NCBI GenBank assembly: GCA_017562135.1
Contig: QEYB01000412.1
Coordinates: 1 to 64,000, forward strand
Direction: 5' to 3'
DNA from: Dipylidium caninum
Lineage: Eukaryota; Platyhelminthes; Cestoda; Cyclophyllidea; Dipylidiidae
Length of the DNA: 64,000 nucleotides
Shown one piece after another: positions 30,663-41,530 of this stretch; within the stretch, counting starts at the first letter, position 1, and each line of letters begins with the position of its first letter. The position numbers and the translations under genes were made by a program. A model generated the notes under the pieces. The model worked only from the letters and a program-made list of their open reading frames with translations, was not told where the DNA came from and did no database searches.

Positions 30663-30875
30663 TTGGAGGCGAAAGAGGAGGATTTCGACGGCGTCACACC
30701 CTCCCTCGTTTTGCCTATCAAAACTGTCCAGGATGAAGACGTTGAAGGGCGAACGATGATTAAGCAAATGCACGGAGGCGTCTTGCTCTTCCCTTTTGTT
30801 CAGGGCAGTGATGCAGACGAGCCCCTTTACCAGTCGGAATTGTGGGTCATCGTCGAGTGTTGGCACTATTCGTAA
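30663..30875 (+). CDS. G3 ORF a, 70 aa
   Basis: Reads MEAKEEDFDGVTPSLVLPIK, TVQDEDVEGR and MIKQMHGGVLLFPFVQGSDA, and ends ELWVIVECWHYS-stop. The part up to DVEG is kept at 7.2 and 38.2 kb. In those copies one base less after VEG leads to a stop, so the second half depends on an extra G at 30,750. The LVLPIKT exon is related to L and the A-Y spacer. TTCCCTTTTGTTCAG at about 30,790-30,804 may be a 3' splice site. Confidence 0.3.
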   Translation: MEAKEEDFDGVTPSLVLPIKTVQDEDVEGRTMIKQMHGGVLLFPFVQGSDADEPLYQSELWVIVECWHYS

Positions 30876-30902
30876 CAGCCCAAGTTTATTTGCTGACGCT
30901 GC

Positions 30903-31205
30903 TTGACAATGACGATGTACGTGTTTGGGTTGAAACGCCCTTCTGTCCATCACAAACACGCATTTTACTCGAATCAAGTCGACATATCTTCCACGGTGCC
31001 CCTCAGTAGGCCGGCGTCTGTGCATGCCGCGCTGGTGGCCTGGGAGCTGCTACTTCCACCTCACCCGCGCCCAGTTTGCACTGGTCGCATGTCTTGCAAC
31101 AAGTCTGCAGGACAAACTGTTCAACGCCACCGTGTCGCAATGGCGGAATGCACCCGATTTCCCAGCTACATAAACAAGATCGTTGACAAAACCGAGAGGA
31201 AGTGA
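30903..31205 (+). CDS. G3 ORF b, 100 aa
   Basis: Reads YVFGLKRPSVHHKHAFYSNQ and VDISSTVP. After one extra G at the GGCCGGCG near 31,010 it switches to the frame HAALVAWELLLP, then returns to SYINKIVDKTERK. The two readings swap between copies (see 7,238-7,681), so either a splice site or a base error lies near 31,010. Function unknown. Confidence 0.25.
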   Translation: MTMTMYVFGLKRPSVHHKHAFYSNQVDISSTVPLSRPASVHAALVAWELLLPPHPRPVCTGRMSCNKSAGQTVQRHRVAMAECTRFPSYINKIVDKTERK

Positions 31206-31396
31206 AGTGCAGCTTTCATCACCGCCTTGTCACGGCTGTGTTTACTCGACGGGCCATTGTGGTCTCTCGTGACGCCTTTTCATCCGTCCCCATACACACT
31301 GCACTGAGCTTCCAGCTTTTACAGCTGAATGTGACAGGCAGGCAAATGCATGCTGAAGTACTCGAACGTTTGGCCATGGCAGTGATTAGACTGTGA
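31202..31396 (+). CDS. G3 ORF c, 64 aa
   Basis: MKCSFHHRLVTAVFTRRAIV then VSRDA at the start and MHAEVLERLAMAVIRL-stop at the end. The copy at 38,724-38,918 is the same length with a changed middle caused by two compensating indels (LFIRP, AFTAECDSR). The copy at 7.68-7.88 kb is broken. The stable ends suggest coding, possibly as one exon. Confidence 0.33.
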   Translation: MKCSFHHRLVTAVFTRRAIVVSRDAFSSVPIHTALSFQLLQLNVTGRQMHAEVLERLAMAVIRL

Positions 31397-31678
31397 GGTA
31401 TTGAGGGCTGATTTGAATGGAGGACTGACATTTTGAGCTCATTTTCGCACCTCTCCGACTAGTCAGTAGACTCCACTTTGGTTCGATGCCCTACGGGCAC
31501 CTCCAATTCTCCCTCCAGTCTCCTTGGCCAAGTCAGAAGTCACTTCATCCCTTACCATGTCAACTTATTTCTGCCATGACCGATTCATTTCTTTTGTCTC
31601 TCTTGTGTTCCATCACCATTTTCTTCACGTCAGGAGTCGTCGCGATTTAAGATTTCCTTCAGATTACTTCAAGCCCTT

Positions 31679-32170
31679 TTGCACTTCCTGCGGGCATACT
31701 CTAAGCGCAGGGACACTTGGGAGAAAGTGAGACCAGCAATTAGCACTTCACCTTCTCGAGACCGCGACCGCATGATTAGTTTTGTCTCGAGGCGACTATT
31801 CGCTAAGACCAGCCTGTCTGCCACCATGTCATCCCGCTTCTCAGCGGATTGTCAACTGAAGGTGAATAACAGCAGGTCAAATATGCACAAATCTTTCTGT
31901 CTCTGGGCATTACGTCGTCACGAAGATCCCCGAAGACGAGACGCAGGTCCACAGAGTCTCTCGGCAGTTGAAAAGGAGCGTCGTAAACTCTGCTTCGAAA
32001 GTGTCGAAGAGGAACGCCGTCCATGTCTCCATGTGGTTCGGCTTCTTTCATCACGCAGACGCCCCAACCTGAGGAAATATGCGACCGCAGCGTCGGATAC
32101 AGAGTCTCTCCTCTCCCCTTCTCTGTTCCTCATTTTATCTCTTTTCGACTCACCCTTTTGGCCAAGGTGA
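31679..32170 (+). CDS. G3 ORF d, 163 aa
   Basis: Basic, Arg/Ser-rich frame. The middle reads DAGPQSLSAVEKERRKLCFE and SVEEERRPCLHVVRLLSSRR. In copy I (8,290-8,538) only DAGPQSLSAVE and CLHVVRLLS are kept in frame. In copy III 238 nt of it are deleted (junction at 39,426). Weak support. Confidence 0.2.
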   Translation: MHFLRAYSKRRDTWEKVRPAISTSPSRDRDRMISFVSRRLFAKTSLSATMSSRFSADCQLKVNNSRSNMHKSFCLWALRRHEDPRRRDAGPQSLSAVEKERRKLCFESVEEERRPCLHVVRLLSSRRRPNLRKYATAASDTESLLSPSLFLILSLFDSPFWPR

Positions 32171-32467
32171 ATTGAGTTGGGATTACCTGTGCGACGGTGG
32201 ACTGGACAAAGCCTCATCCATCACCCACGAGTGAAGATGGCGGCGGGCTAAGGAGAAGTTGCAAGCAGAAAGAGCAGTGGAGTTCGCGTCAGTTGAGGAG
32301 TCAGTAGACGTAGAGGGTGCAAATGGCATGTGAGCCAGCTGATTGCCTCTCGTGTACTGAGCAGTGAGCGGTTTTCAATCGAGTAGACATCTACGTGAAT
32401 AAAACTCATCAACTGACATCCACTCACCGCTGACTAGTGAGCTGCGCTCTCCGCACTCTCGAGCGCC

Positions 32468-32475
32468 TATTTAAG
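32468..32475 (+). promoter_or_regulatory. TATA box of Q cassette, copy 2
   Basis: TATTTAAG in a GC-rich setting (GAGCGCC before, GCGCC after), 82 nt before the Q ATG at 32,550. Conserved in position and sequence with five other copies. Confidence 0.5.
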
Positions 32476-32549
32476 GCGCCGTCAAGGCGTTCTTATCAAA
32501 ATCCCAACAAAGGAGGCGCTGCAAGCGACACTCGGTGGAAGAAGAAGCC

Positions 32550-32985
32550 ATGTCGTCCATTGGCCTGTTAGTGTGGCAGTGTAGAGCAACCGGAGGAGGT
32601 GAAGCGAACTGTCTACACTCAGCGGTGGCGAGTTCCTTTTGGATAGAGACATGGCGACGGCTAGGCTTCATTAGGGGCCAAAGGCGGTAGGAAATGCCGT
32701 CATCGTCAGCATTATCATATACTTGGTTTACGTGAGAAAGGTGAAGGAAGATGCCACGACAGTGAAAGCCTTCGGCAGTCGTGTGGTTAGTGCAAAGCAG
32801 CTTGATTAAGAGGAAAGACCAAGACGTGAAGATACTTGATTGCAACTTGCCACACGGGAGTGGACACTTGCCACACTCGCTGTTATGCATGAGCATCAGC
32901 TCTACCAGGCACTCCGCTGTTCGGCGAGGGTTGTGATGCATTTATGCAACTCTCTCACCAAAGCGATGAACTTGACCCTCATGGC
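32550..32985 (+). pseudogene. Q3, broken copy of the Q gene
   Basis: From ATG at 32,550 the frame reads MSSIGLLVWQCRATGGGEA and stops after about 46 codons. The intact form at 62,430-62,242 shows that the original frame (FVAVLEQPEEW) has been lost through small indels. In Q4 the corresponding frame reads EQPEEVKRTVYTQRW with two stops, then GNAVIVSIIIYLVYVRKVKE. Confidence 0.4.
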
Positions 32986-33848
32986 CGGGTAGACAGTTGG
33001 TTGTGCAGACCCTCGCCATCACCCTCGTTTTACCTGGCCACATGCAGAGAGCTCGTCGTGTCGCGAGGAAACACAGCTCGCCAAGGATAAATTCACTCTC
33101 TGTCAAGTTAAATGCATTCCTTCCGCGTTTTCACTTTTGCTCTGATCAGATCCGTCATGGGTGTGTTCATCCCACCCAACAAAAACCGTTTCATGCATTA
33201 GTCCTTTTGTAGGCTTTTGCCTGCGGGCAGTGACCGCAACAAGCGTCATGTGGAATGAGTTCTGACAGGTGGCGTCTCATGGTTGACAGCGGCGTTAATG
33301 CACTCAGCGTCGCCAGTCCGTCTCACCGAAGGGCCTTGGTTGAGTCTGAGCGACTGGAGGGACGAGAGAGGTGGCAAAGTAAGTGGGAGGGCAATGATGA
33401 TGCGCAGGCACGAGATATGAAGGCAGAAGGTTTTCGCGATTGAATGGCCAGTCAACGTTTCAGGCATGTCAAGTGATGAACACTTGTCAATGTGGACATC
33501 GCTTTTGCAGGACCTTTCAGCCACCCGAATGCACAGGAACTCGGTGATGCAGTGAAGTTCAAAACGCAGCAAAATCCACAGACGGATTTGATCGACTTCA
33601 CGTTGTCGTGGTGCGGTGGTCACACAACGAATTTTTCAGCTTACTTGCACGGAATGCAGTCTATCGGCGCTGAATGTGGCTTATTTCCATCTCCTACTGG
33701 TGAGTTGATACACTAGGATTTAGTCAAAGAGGAAAGCATTCAAGAATGAGAAGGCCTATGAAGCTCCTGCTGCAATGACTAGAGAGGATATGTTGATTGA
33801 TTAATGATATCAACGCGATGTTATAAATAAGAATCGAATGGCAAACGG
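32986..33848 (-). repeat. Inverted M piece, short
   Basis: Reverse complement of about 17,290-18,155. It begins exactly at the M signal-peptide start region, so Q is joined to M at that start codon. Ends near 33,848, where the next short unit begins. The 110-aa M frame is broken here. Confidence 0.85.
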
Positions 33849-34305
33849 CTAAAGATCGCCATTGTCAGCATTGTCGGCAGATTGACGGGGCTGTTGAAGG
33901 TCAGTACCAAATTCCGACGGAGATCCACAGTTATTACTGGCGTAGAGGCTCGTCTGCACCACTGACTTGAACAAAGGGAAGAGCAGAGACGCTACCATGC
34001 AGTTTCGACATCACCGTATGCCTTCAAAGCCTTATTCGCCGGCAGTCTTGGGAGGCAAAGGGAGGGACACACGACGGCGTCAACCTGCTCCTCCTCCACC
34101 TCCAAGCACTTCAGCATGATGTCATCGGCAGAGGGGCGAGTAGAAGCAAGAGAATGGATTCCTACCACAGCGTGCGTCCAGCACACGAAGGCATGCTAGT
34201 CGGTGACCGCCTCCCTCCATCATGTTAAATAAGCTGTCTTAAAAGACAACAGTTGACTCTGTTGATGCGCGCTCTTTGCAGTGGCCTTTGATCCATCCAG
34301 CCGAT

Positions 34306-35469
34306 GAAGTTACAGTAAAAGTCCCTTTCTCCGTTTCTGGCAATCGCCACCCGCCCCCCGCGCCCCGCCAGCCACCACCCACACATACCCTCCGTCTAAA
34401 TCACTTTCTTTCCAGCGGGCCGCTGTCCGTTTCGCACCTACGACATCGTGGCGATCACCGAGAGCATCGCCCATCTCGTCAAATTGGCTATAAGGCGTTG
34501 TCCATCATTTGGCCTTACTTCAACGAAGTGTGGCGAGGCGACGATACCATCGTCTCGTGGACTTCCCATTGTCATGAGGTGTCGCCGTCAGAAAATGGAA
34601 TTCCAATGCTCCGTCGAGGGATAAAAATTTGAGCTTCACACGCAGTTACTCCGTTTCGGGTTCCCCTCAGTAGGTTACTCTACCCTCCCCACTTGCATGC
34701 CTCGCCCTGCTTCGCTTCGCATCGTGTCGCCTATAACCAGAAGCCTTCTTCTGCATCCGCGCAAGAGTTAAGGGAAGGCACACAGAGAAGAACGCCTTCG
34801 TTATCGCCACTCTCAGCATCCTCGTCGGCGCGAAGGTGCAGCACAACGACGTCCTCCGCATCAACCGTGTGAAGCAGGTTCACGCCGAGGTGAAGTCCAA
34901 ACACGTGACGATTCTTCGGGACAGCGATAAATTGTGTGCAGTGCCTACCTTCTCCGTTTCGCCTGTTATCACGGCAAAAAATATATACATTTTTGGATGA
35001 AGGCCATAGACAAACCGCGTGTGGCGTGTTTACGCTCCTCCTTTCCTTGTTCTTCGACTGCCTCTCCTGTGTTCCTAACTAGCAGACGGTGGATGAGCGC
35101 AGTGGACAGACGTAGTGGCGAGGGTTGGTGGAGTATGTGGGGTGGGGGGAGGCGAGGAGCGAGGAGGGGAGAGGAGAGTAGACTCGGCTTTGCATGAGTG
35201 AGGCGGGAGTGTGTGGAATGGGTGTTGAGGTTCCGTTCTGACGACAAAATTATCACGGAGAGGCAAGTGGCCTCCAGGTTAATCCACGTGACCAAGGAGA
35301 AACAGGCAGGCAAAAGTCAGGCTGAGCTCGAGCGATGCCACGAAGGCACTTGGGGTGTTTACGAGGGCGCTGAAAAGTGGTTTCTTGAGACTTCTCTTTG
35401 TGCCTTCCATGTCATGGACGCATTTCGTGCCAGTTTGTCAGTCGATGTGGATGGACGATTCACCCAATG
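34306..35469 (+). pseudogene. A4, family A gene lacking exon 1
   Basis: The upstream region runs directly into the intron before the core exon: GATGAAGTTACAG is followed by AAAGTCCCTTTCTCCG, so the start codon and signal peptide are gone. The core exon after TTTCTTTCCAG at 34,414 reads GRCPFRTYDIVAI and IAHLV. The later exons are good: the 90-codon frame 35,198-35,470 reads SDDKIITERQVASRLIHVTK and ends HVMDAFRASLSVDVDGRFTQ-stop. Without a new start this copy cannot make the secreted protein. Confidence 0.45.
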
Positions 35470-35499
35470 AACCAACGTGCCTGAAGTTATTCAATTGCC

Positions 35500-36067
35500 T
35501 CACGTTTGAAATTTATTGAACAGTTGATTCGGAGAATTGTGGCACGCAGACCGAAGAGGAGGAGGCTGCGCAGTTGATCTTCGTCATACATCACCAAACG
35601 GTGTTTGGTGTCACTTCGCTGTGAATGAAGGTGACGCGGGAGATGCCAATTACGTCGTTGTGCCTCAGTTGCACGTGAGCATGGTGTCGAGGTCGAAGAT
35701 GGAATAGGCCTTGGAGAGCACTAAGTTTGTCCTAGTGGAGAGGGGGGAAACAGAGAAGAGAGCGTGAGACACGCGATTGTGCGTTTCAAATGAGACGTGG
35801 AGTGGATGAGCTCCACGCGCCTACCCGATGCGATAGTCGAAATGGAGATCGCGCCAGTTGACGGAGCAGTCGAATTGCAGGAGGCGGTTGACAGAGTGTG
35901 TACAATTGGACCCTCGACGAGACCGCAGCTGAGTCGAGTGTCCACGTTTCGTCTTTGTAACTCCTTCGAATTGTCATTGCCTTCGAACTGCGCGCCAGCA
36001 AATATTCCACATTTTCATTCATCGCATTGTATCCAGACCGGGAATTGGGGCAAGCCCTGCAACACAA
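35500..36067 (-). CDS. E4, second-domain exons of the C/E gene
   Basis: Homologue of E3. The upstream exon reads QFEGNDNSKELQRRNVDTRL, SCGLVEGPIVHTLSTASCNS and STIASGRRVELIHSTSHLKR in a single frame. In the NGVIGISRV exon a G-to-A change (AACGACGT on the - strand) gives a small variation. The unit border at 35,500 removes the Y module and the A-Y spacer, so A4 and E4 converge directly. Confidence 0.4.
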
Positions 36068-36306
36068 ATGCCTGATGAATTGGCATTCCTGATTTCAGGC
36101 ACCACACAATGCGTGAGCTGCGGGACAACTGAAGGTTACCTGTAGGAATCTCGGAATCTCGGCTCTGCGATGTACAAGCGCTAACGCAATTGAGGGAAAG
36201 ACGACAAAGAGGAGAAAGGTCAGGCGGAATGGAAGGAGGTGAGAGGCAGGTGAATTCCACATCATCTCTGGATGTTGCCGATCCACCTTGGTGTTACGCC
36301 CCTTTT

Positions 36307-37693
36307 TTATGCCCCGCGGGTGTCCTTACCGGAGACTGTTTTGTGCTCAAGGCCACAACTCATGCCTCTGACGTTTATAACACTGAAGATGGCTCGAGGC
36401 TGAGCATGGAGCAATAAAATCGCGTAAGGTGTTTGAAAGACTATTCTCAGCTGAACACCAACCTTGGGGTGTCGTACCCCATCGGTTTCGCGACTCCTCC
36501 CGACTGACAGAACGGCTGAACTGGTAAGACGAAGACATCGATGAGGCACTAGGCAAATCCTCCCCACAAGCGAGGAAAATGGACGTCTCCACCCAGTGCT
36601 TCAGCAGGAATTTCTTCCATCCACTTCAAATTAACATATTAACGCGAAATGCACACATGACATGGAAGGAACAGCGAGAAGTCTCAGGGCACGACTCCGA
36701 CGTCCTCGACAGGAGGCCCAATTGTCCGCCACTCATGAAGAGGGAAAACTAATAGGAACATGAAGCCGGACGAGTGCGAGGACAAGGACAAGGGGCGTAT
36801 ACACCCTGCATGCACTTGTCACGGCCGCCATCCGAAGCCACATACATTCTTGATGTGGTAATAGGAGAAACGCAAGAGACAGGCGTGTATGCCAATTTCC
36901 ACCACTGCACGCAGTTAATCCACTGTGTCTGGAGAATCCTCAAGTGTTTGACCTTCACCGGTTGATTCGTAGCACACCGTTGTACTGCAGCTTTGATTGA
37001 CGAGGATGTCGGGGTTGGCGGTGACGAAGGCTTTCTTCTCCATGCAGCTTCGCTCAAGTCTCGAGGGGGAGTAAGAGAAGGCTCGAGATAGAGGCGAAGG
37101 GAAGTGACGCGACGCACGAAAAGTGGGCAGAATGGAGTGATAGACGGGGGAGGACGCGACTCGTTGTAACTTCCTGTGAAGTTCAAAATACGCACCTCTA
37201 CGAAACATTCGAGTTCCATTTTTGACTGCGACACCCCATGACAAACGGAAACACACGCGACGACTGTGTCGACACCCCACACCACGTCGTCCAGGCAGGG
37301 CCATTTGATGCACAACGTCTTATAGCCCGTGTAGACGAGGTGGGCGATGTTCTTGTTGAATGGCCTCGACGGCGAAGGCGTGAGACGGAGAGCAACCTGC
37401 TGGAAAGAATGAGAAAGTAGACCGAGGGCTATTGGCGGGTGGCGGGTGGCGTGTGGCGAGTGCCAGTCGCCATGCAATGCGAACGTAGGAGAATTGGTCC
37501 TCACTCATGGGACTGGCGTCGGAGCAGAAGTGCGCACTCTCATTTTCCTCTGCGAGCGAACAGATAGTAGCCGAGGTGAGAGGAGGGAGGAGGAGGAGGT
37601 GGTCGAGGACGAGGACGAGGAGGCGGACGAGGACGAGGAAGACGAGGAGGCGATGACGAAGGAGGAGAAGATGGACGCTTGCGTTGCGTGCAT
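36307..37693 (-). CDS. C4, secreted family C gene copy
   Basis: The start lies at 37,693. One base is missing after the sixth position (ATGCACGCAACG), so the signal peptide is out of frame with its ATG, although LRHRLLVFLVLVRLLVLVLD is intact in the following frame and continues to SLAEENESAHFCSDASPM. Exon 2 is identical in protein to C3 (KNIAHLVYTGYKTLCIKWP). An uninterrupted 251-codon frame (36,749-37,504) runs across exon 2, the intron and exon 4, so retention of the intron would not stop translation. Exon 3 lacks three bases around NAK. Confidence 0.42.
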
Positions 37694-38200
37694 CCCAAAA
37701 TGATGGATGCTGCTGCATTCTGGTGCGGATATTTATGCACAAGACGCAGTGCGTCACATTAGTGAAGACTGCGCATGACAAGAAAAGGGCCCTGTCGCAT
37801 GGTGAACAGAAAGTCAGTGCACCCCCAGTTAATCGTGACCGGTCGCTAGTTCTGCCATTTGCAGACGACATTGGCAACCGACGGGCATACAAGAAGTCAA
37901 GTTGCTGTTCTCTTAACCCGCATGGAGGCTGAATGTTGGCTCTCAGTTGCTTTCCAATGGCCCTCTTCGCAGCTTTAATCTTCTTTTTGGTAACCGCCGT
38001 TTGATGGCTCATGCAAGGACGTCCACTTTCCTGGAGGATCAACTGTTGTCTTTTTGGGACAGCTCATTTACCACGGTGGAGGGAGGCGGTCGCCTGACCA
38101 GCATAGTTTCGTGTATCAGGAGCATGCTGAGGCGGAAGTCCCTTCTCCCTTGTTTCGAATCTTCTCTCGGCGGTTGACATCCACTGAAGTGGTTGGAGGC
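37694..38200. other. C-G intergenic region, copy III
   Basis: Same as 30,168-30,662. The 76-codon frame at 37,947-38,177 contains LLFGNRRLMAHARTSTFLED and is the best open version of this exon-like segment, but it is not kept in the other copies. Confidence 0.35.
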
Positions 38201-38918
38201 GAAGAGGAGGATTTCGACGGCGTCACCTCCCTCGTTTGCTATCAAAACTGTCCAGGATGAAGAAGTTGAAGGCGAACGATGATTAAGCAAATGCACGGAG
38301 GCGTCTTGCTCTTCCCTTTGTTCAGGCAGTGATGCAGACGAGCCCCTTTACCAGTCGGAATTTGTGGGTCATCGTCGAGTGTTGGCACTGTTCGTAACAG
38401 CCCAAGTTTATTTGCTGACGCTGCTGACAATGACGATGTACGTGTTTGGGTTGAAACGCCCTTCTGTCCATCACAAACACGCATTTTACTCGAATCAAGT
38501 CGACAATATCTTCCACGGTGCCCCTCAGTAGGCGGCGTCTGTGCATGCCGCGCTGGTGGCCTGGGAGCTGCTACTTCCACTCACCCGCGCCCAGTTTGCA
38601 CTGGTCGCATGTCTTGCAAACAAGTCTGCAGGACAAACTGTTCAACGCCACCGTGTCGCAATGGCGGAATGCACCCCGATTTCCCAGCTACATCAACAAG
38701 ATCGTTGACAAAACCGAGAGGAAGTGAAGTGCAGCTTTCATCACTGCCTTGTCACGGCTGTGTTTACTCGACGGGCCATTGTGGTCTCTCGTGACGCCCT
38801 TTTCATCCGTCCCATACACACTGCACTGAGCTTTCCAGCTTTTACAGCTGAATGTGACAGCAGACAAATGCATGCTGAAGTACTCGAACGTTTGGCCATG
38901 GCAGTGATTAGACTGTGA
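38200..38918 (+). pseudogene. G4 module, frames a-c, partly broken
   Basis: ORF a stops early (LEAKEEDFDG...VEGER-stop form), ORF b is split near 38,500, ORF c (38,724-38,918, 64 codons) is intact and ends MHAEVLERLAMAVIRL. See 30,663-31,396 for the cleaner copy. Confidence 0.3.
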
Positions 38919-39756
38919 GGTATTGAGGGCTGATTTGAATGGAGGAACTGCCATTTTGAGCTCATTTTCGCACCTCTCCGACTAGTCAGTAGACTCCACT
39001 TTGTTCGATGCCCTACGGGCACCTCCAATTCTCCCTCCAGTCTCCTTGGCCAAGTCAGAAGTCACTTCATCCCTTACCATGTCAACTTATTTCTGCCATG
39101 ACCGATTCATTTCCTTTTGTCTCTTCTTGTTTTCCATCACCATTTTCGTCACTCAGGAGTCGTCGCGAATTTAAGATTCCTTCAGATTACTTCAAGCCCT
39201 TTGCACTTCCTGCCGGGCATACTCTAAGCCGCAGGGACACTTGGGAGAAAGTGAGACCAGCAATTAGCACTTCACCATCTCGACACCGCGACCGCATGAT
39301 TAATTTTGTCTCCAGGCGACTATTCGCTAAGACCAACCTGTCTGCCACCATGTATCCCGCTCTCAGCGGATTGTCAACTGAAGGGTGAAAATAACACGCA
39401 GGTCAAATATGCACAAATCTTTCTGTCTCTTTTCGACTCACCCTTTTGGCCAAGGTGAATTGAGTTGGGATTACCTGTGCGACGGTGGACTGGACAAGCC
39501 TCATCATCAACCACGAGTGAAGATGTCGGCGGGTTAAGGAGACAGTTGCAAGCAGAAAGAGCAGTGTAGTTCGCGTCAGTTGAGGAGTCAGTAGACGTAG
39601 AGGGTGCAAATGGCATGTGAGCCAGGCTGATTGCCTCTCGTGTACTGAGCAGTGAGCGGTTTTCAATCGAGGAGACATCTACGTGAAGTAAAACTCATCA
39701 ACTGACATCCACTCACCGCTGACTAGTGAGCTGCGCTCTCCGCACTCTCGAGCGCC

Positions 39757-39765
39757 TATTTTAAG
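39757..39765 (+). promoter_or_regulatory. TATA box of Q cassette, copy 3
   Basis: TATTTTAAG, with one extra T compared with the other copies, 80 nt before the ATG at 39,837. Confidence 0.42.
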
Positions 39766-39836
39766 CGCCGTCAAGGCGTTCTTATCAAATCCCAACAAGG
39801 AGGCGCTGCAAGCGACACTCGGTGGAAGAAGAAGCC

Positions 39837-40264
39837 ATGTCGTCCATTGGCCCCTGTTAGTGTGGCAGTGTAGAGCAACCGGAGGAGGTGAAGCGAACTG
39901 TCTACACTCAGCGGTGGCGAGTTCCTTTTGGATAGAGACATGGCGACGGCAGGCTTCATTAGGGGCCAAAGGCGGTAGGAAATGCCGTCATCGTCAGCAT
40001 TATCATATACTTGGTTTACGTGAGAAAGGTGAAGGAAGATGCACGACAGTGAAAGCCTTCGGCAGTCGTGTGGTAGTGCAAAGCAGCTTGATTAAGAGGA
40101 AAGACCAAGACGTGAAGATACTTGATTGCAACTTGCCACACGGGAGTGACACTGCCCACACTCGCTGTTATGCATGAGCATCAGCTCTACCAGGCACTCC
40201 GCTGTCGGCGAGGTTGTGATGCATTTATGCAACTCTCTCACCAAAAGCCGATGAATTGACCCAA
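39837..40264 (+). pseudogene. Q4, broken copy of the Q gene
   Basis: Starts MSSIGPC and stops at the eighth codon. The downstream frame GNAVIVSIIIYLVYVRKVKE includes a hydrophobic segment. Compare the intact Q6 at 62,242-62,430. Confidence 0.35.
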
Positions 40265-40544
40265 TGGCCGGGTAGACAGTTGGTTGTGCAGACCCTCGCC
40301 ATCACCCTCGTTTACCTGGCCACATGCAGAGAGCTCGTCGTGGTCGCCGAGGAAACACAGCTTCGCCAAGGATAAATTCACTCTGTCAATTAAATGCAAT
40401 TCCTTCCCACTTTTTACTTGCTCTGATCAGTCGTCATGGGTGTTTCATCCCACCCAACAAAAAACCGTTCATGCATTAGTCCTTTTGCATGGCTTTGCCT
40501 GCGGGCAGTGACCGCACATTGTCATGTGGAATGAGTTCTGACAG

Positions 40545-40877
40545 GTGCGTCTCATGGTTGACAGCGCGTTAATGCACTCACACGCCAGTCGTCTCACCGA
40601 GGCGCTGTTGGAGTCTGAGCGACTGGAGGGACGAGAAGTGGCAATAAGTGGAGAGGCACTGATGATCGCAGGCACGAGATATGAAGGAGAAGGTTTTCCG
40701 ATTGAATGGCCAGTCAACGTTTCAGGCATGTCAATGATGAACACTTGTCAATGTGGACATCGCTTTTGCAGGACATTTCAGCTACCCGAATGCACAGGAC
40801 TCGGTGATGCAGTGAAGTTCAAACGCAACAAAATCCACAGACGATTTGATCGACTTCACGTTGTCGTGGTGCGATAG
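40545..40877 (+). CDS. M ORF, 110 aa, inverted copy
   Basis: Full-length, with MRLMVDSALMHSHASRLTEA at the start and the CQCGHRFCRTF cluster. It differs from 17,542-17,874 at about eight residues and no indel. The signal-peptide frame that would precede it has an in-frame stop (40,265), so this copy may lack a usable first exon. Confidence 0.33.
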   Translation: MRLMVDSALMHSHASRLTEALLESERLEGREVAISGEALMIAGTRYEGEGFPIEWPVNVSGMSMMNTCQCGHRFCRTFQLPECTGLGDAVKFKRNKIHRRFDRLHVVVVR

Positions 40878-41336
40878 CCACTTAGACGGAACTGTACGAG
40901 CCGAGTCGCATGCCTACAAATGACCAGGTCACACACCTTTTCAGCTTCACTTGCACGGAATGCGTCTATCGGCTGAATGTGGCTTATTTCCCTCTCCTAT
41001 TGGTGAGTTGAGACACTAGGATTTAGTCAAAGAGGTAAGCATTCAAGAATAAGAAGGCCTTATGAAGCTCCTGCTGCAATGACTAGAGAGGATATGTTGA
41101 TTGATTATGATATCAACGCAATGATATAAAATAAGAATCGAATGGCATGGGTGAAATGAGGGCGTAAAGTGGAATTAAGAGGTCGAGTGAGACTAGAAAG
41201 TCCAAAGCGGGGTCGACTTGATCGGACGGCAAATGAAAAATAAACAAAAAAAAAACCGTGGACCCTTCATTTCCTACAATCACAACATTAATGTAAAGCA
41301 GAAAACTTAGAGTCACTGTGGCTGCGCTAACCACAC

Positions 41337-41530
41337 GCAAGCACGCACGCACGCACGCACAGGCACATGGGCACAGAAGCACGACGCAGACAAAGGCACA
41401 CCGACAACGCACTCACGGACACACGTATTCATAGACATACGCACTCAAAGCACACACAAGCACAGACACACGCATTCAATGTCATACGAACAATGCACAG
41501 ACGCACACGCGTGTGCACGCACTCAAACAA
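41337..41530 (+). repeat. CA/GCAC-rich tract
   Basis: Imperfect (GCAC)n and (CA)n run, the inverted form of the GT-rich end of the K long ORF. It is longest here and at 61,018-61,235, and short at 16,995-17,060 and 49,815-49,880. Length differences make it a good polymorphic marker. Confidence 0.8.

Larger units (their letters stand above)
24360..33860 (+). repeat. Short duplication unit, copy II
   Basis: Collinear with 33,890-41,130 and with most of 1-9,083. Module order: A3, Y3, E3, C3, G3, promoter, Q3, then an inverted M piece (32,986-33,848). It is the cleanest of the three short units and serves here as the reference. Confidence 0.92.
33890..41130 (+). repeat. Short duplication unit, copy III
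   Basis: Collinear with 24,380-33,848, with three changes: about 400 nt lost at 34.31 kb, about 1.6 kb lost at 35.50 kb, and 238 nt lost at 39.43 kb. The inverted M piece at its end is longer and continues to 43,497. Confidence 0.92.

Noticed and set aside
30534..31025. 163-codon - strand ORF opposite G
   Set aside because: Parts are conserved, but so is the opposite frame because the DNA is conserved. The TTCAG-type 3' splice site and the exon shared with Y lie on the + strand, so I preferred that strand.
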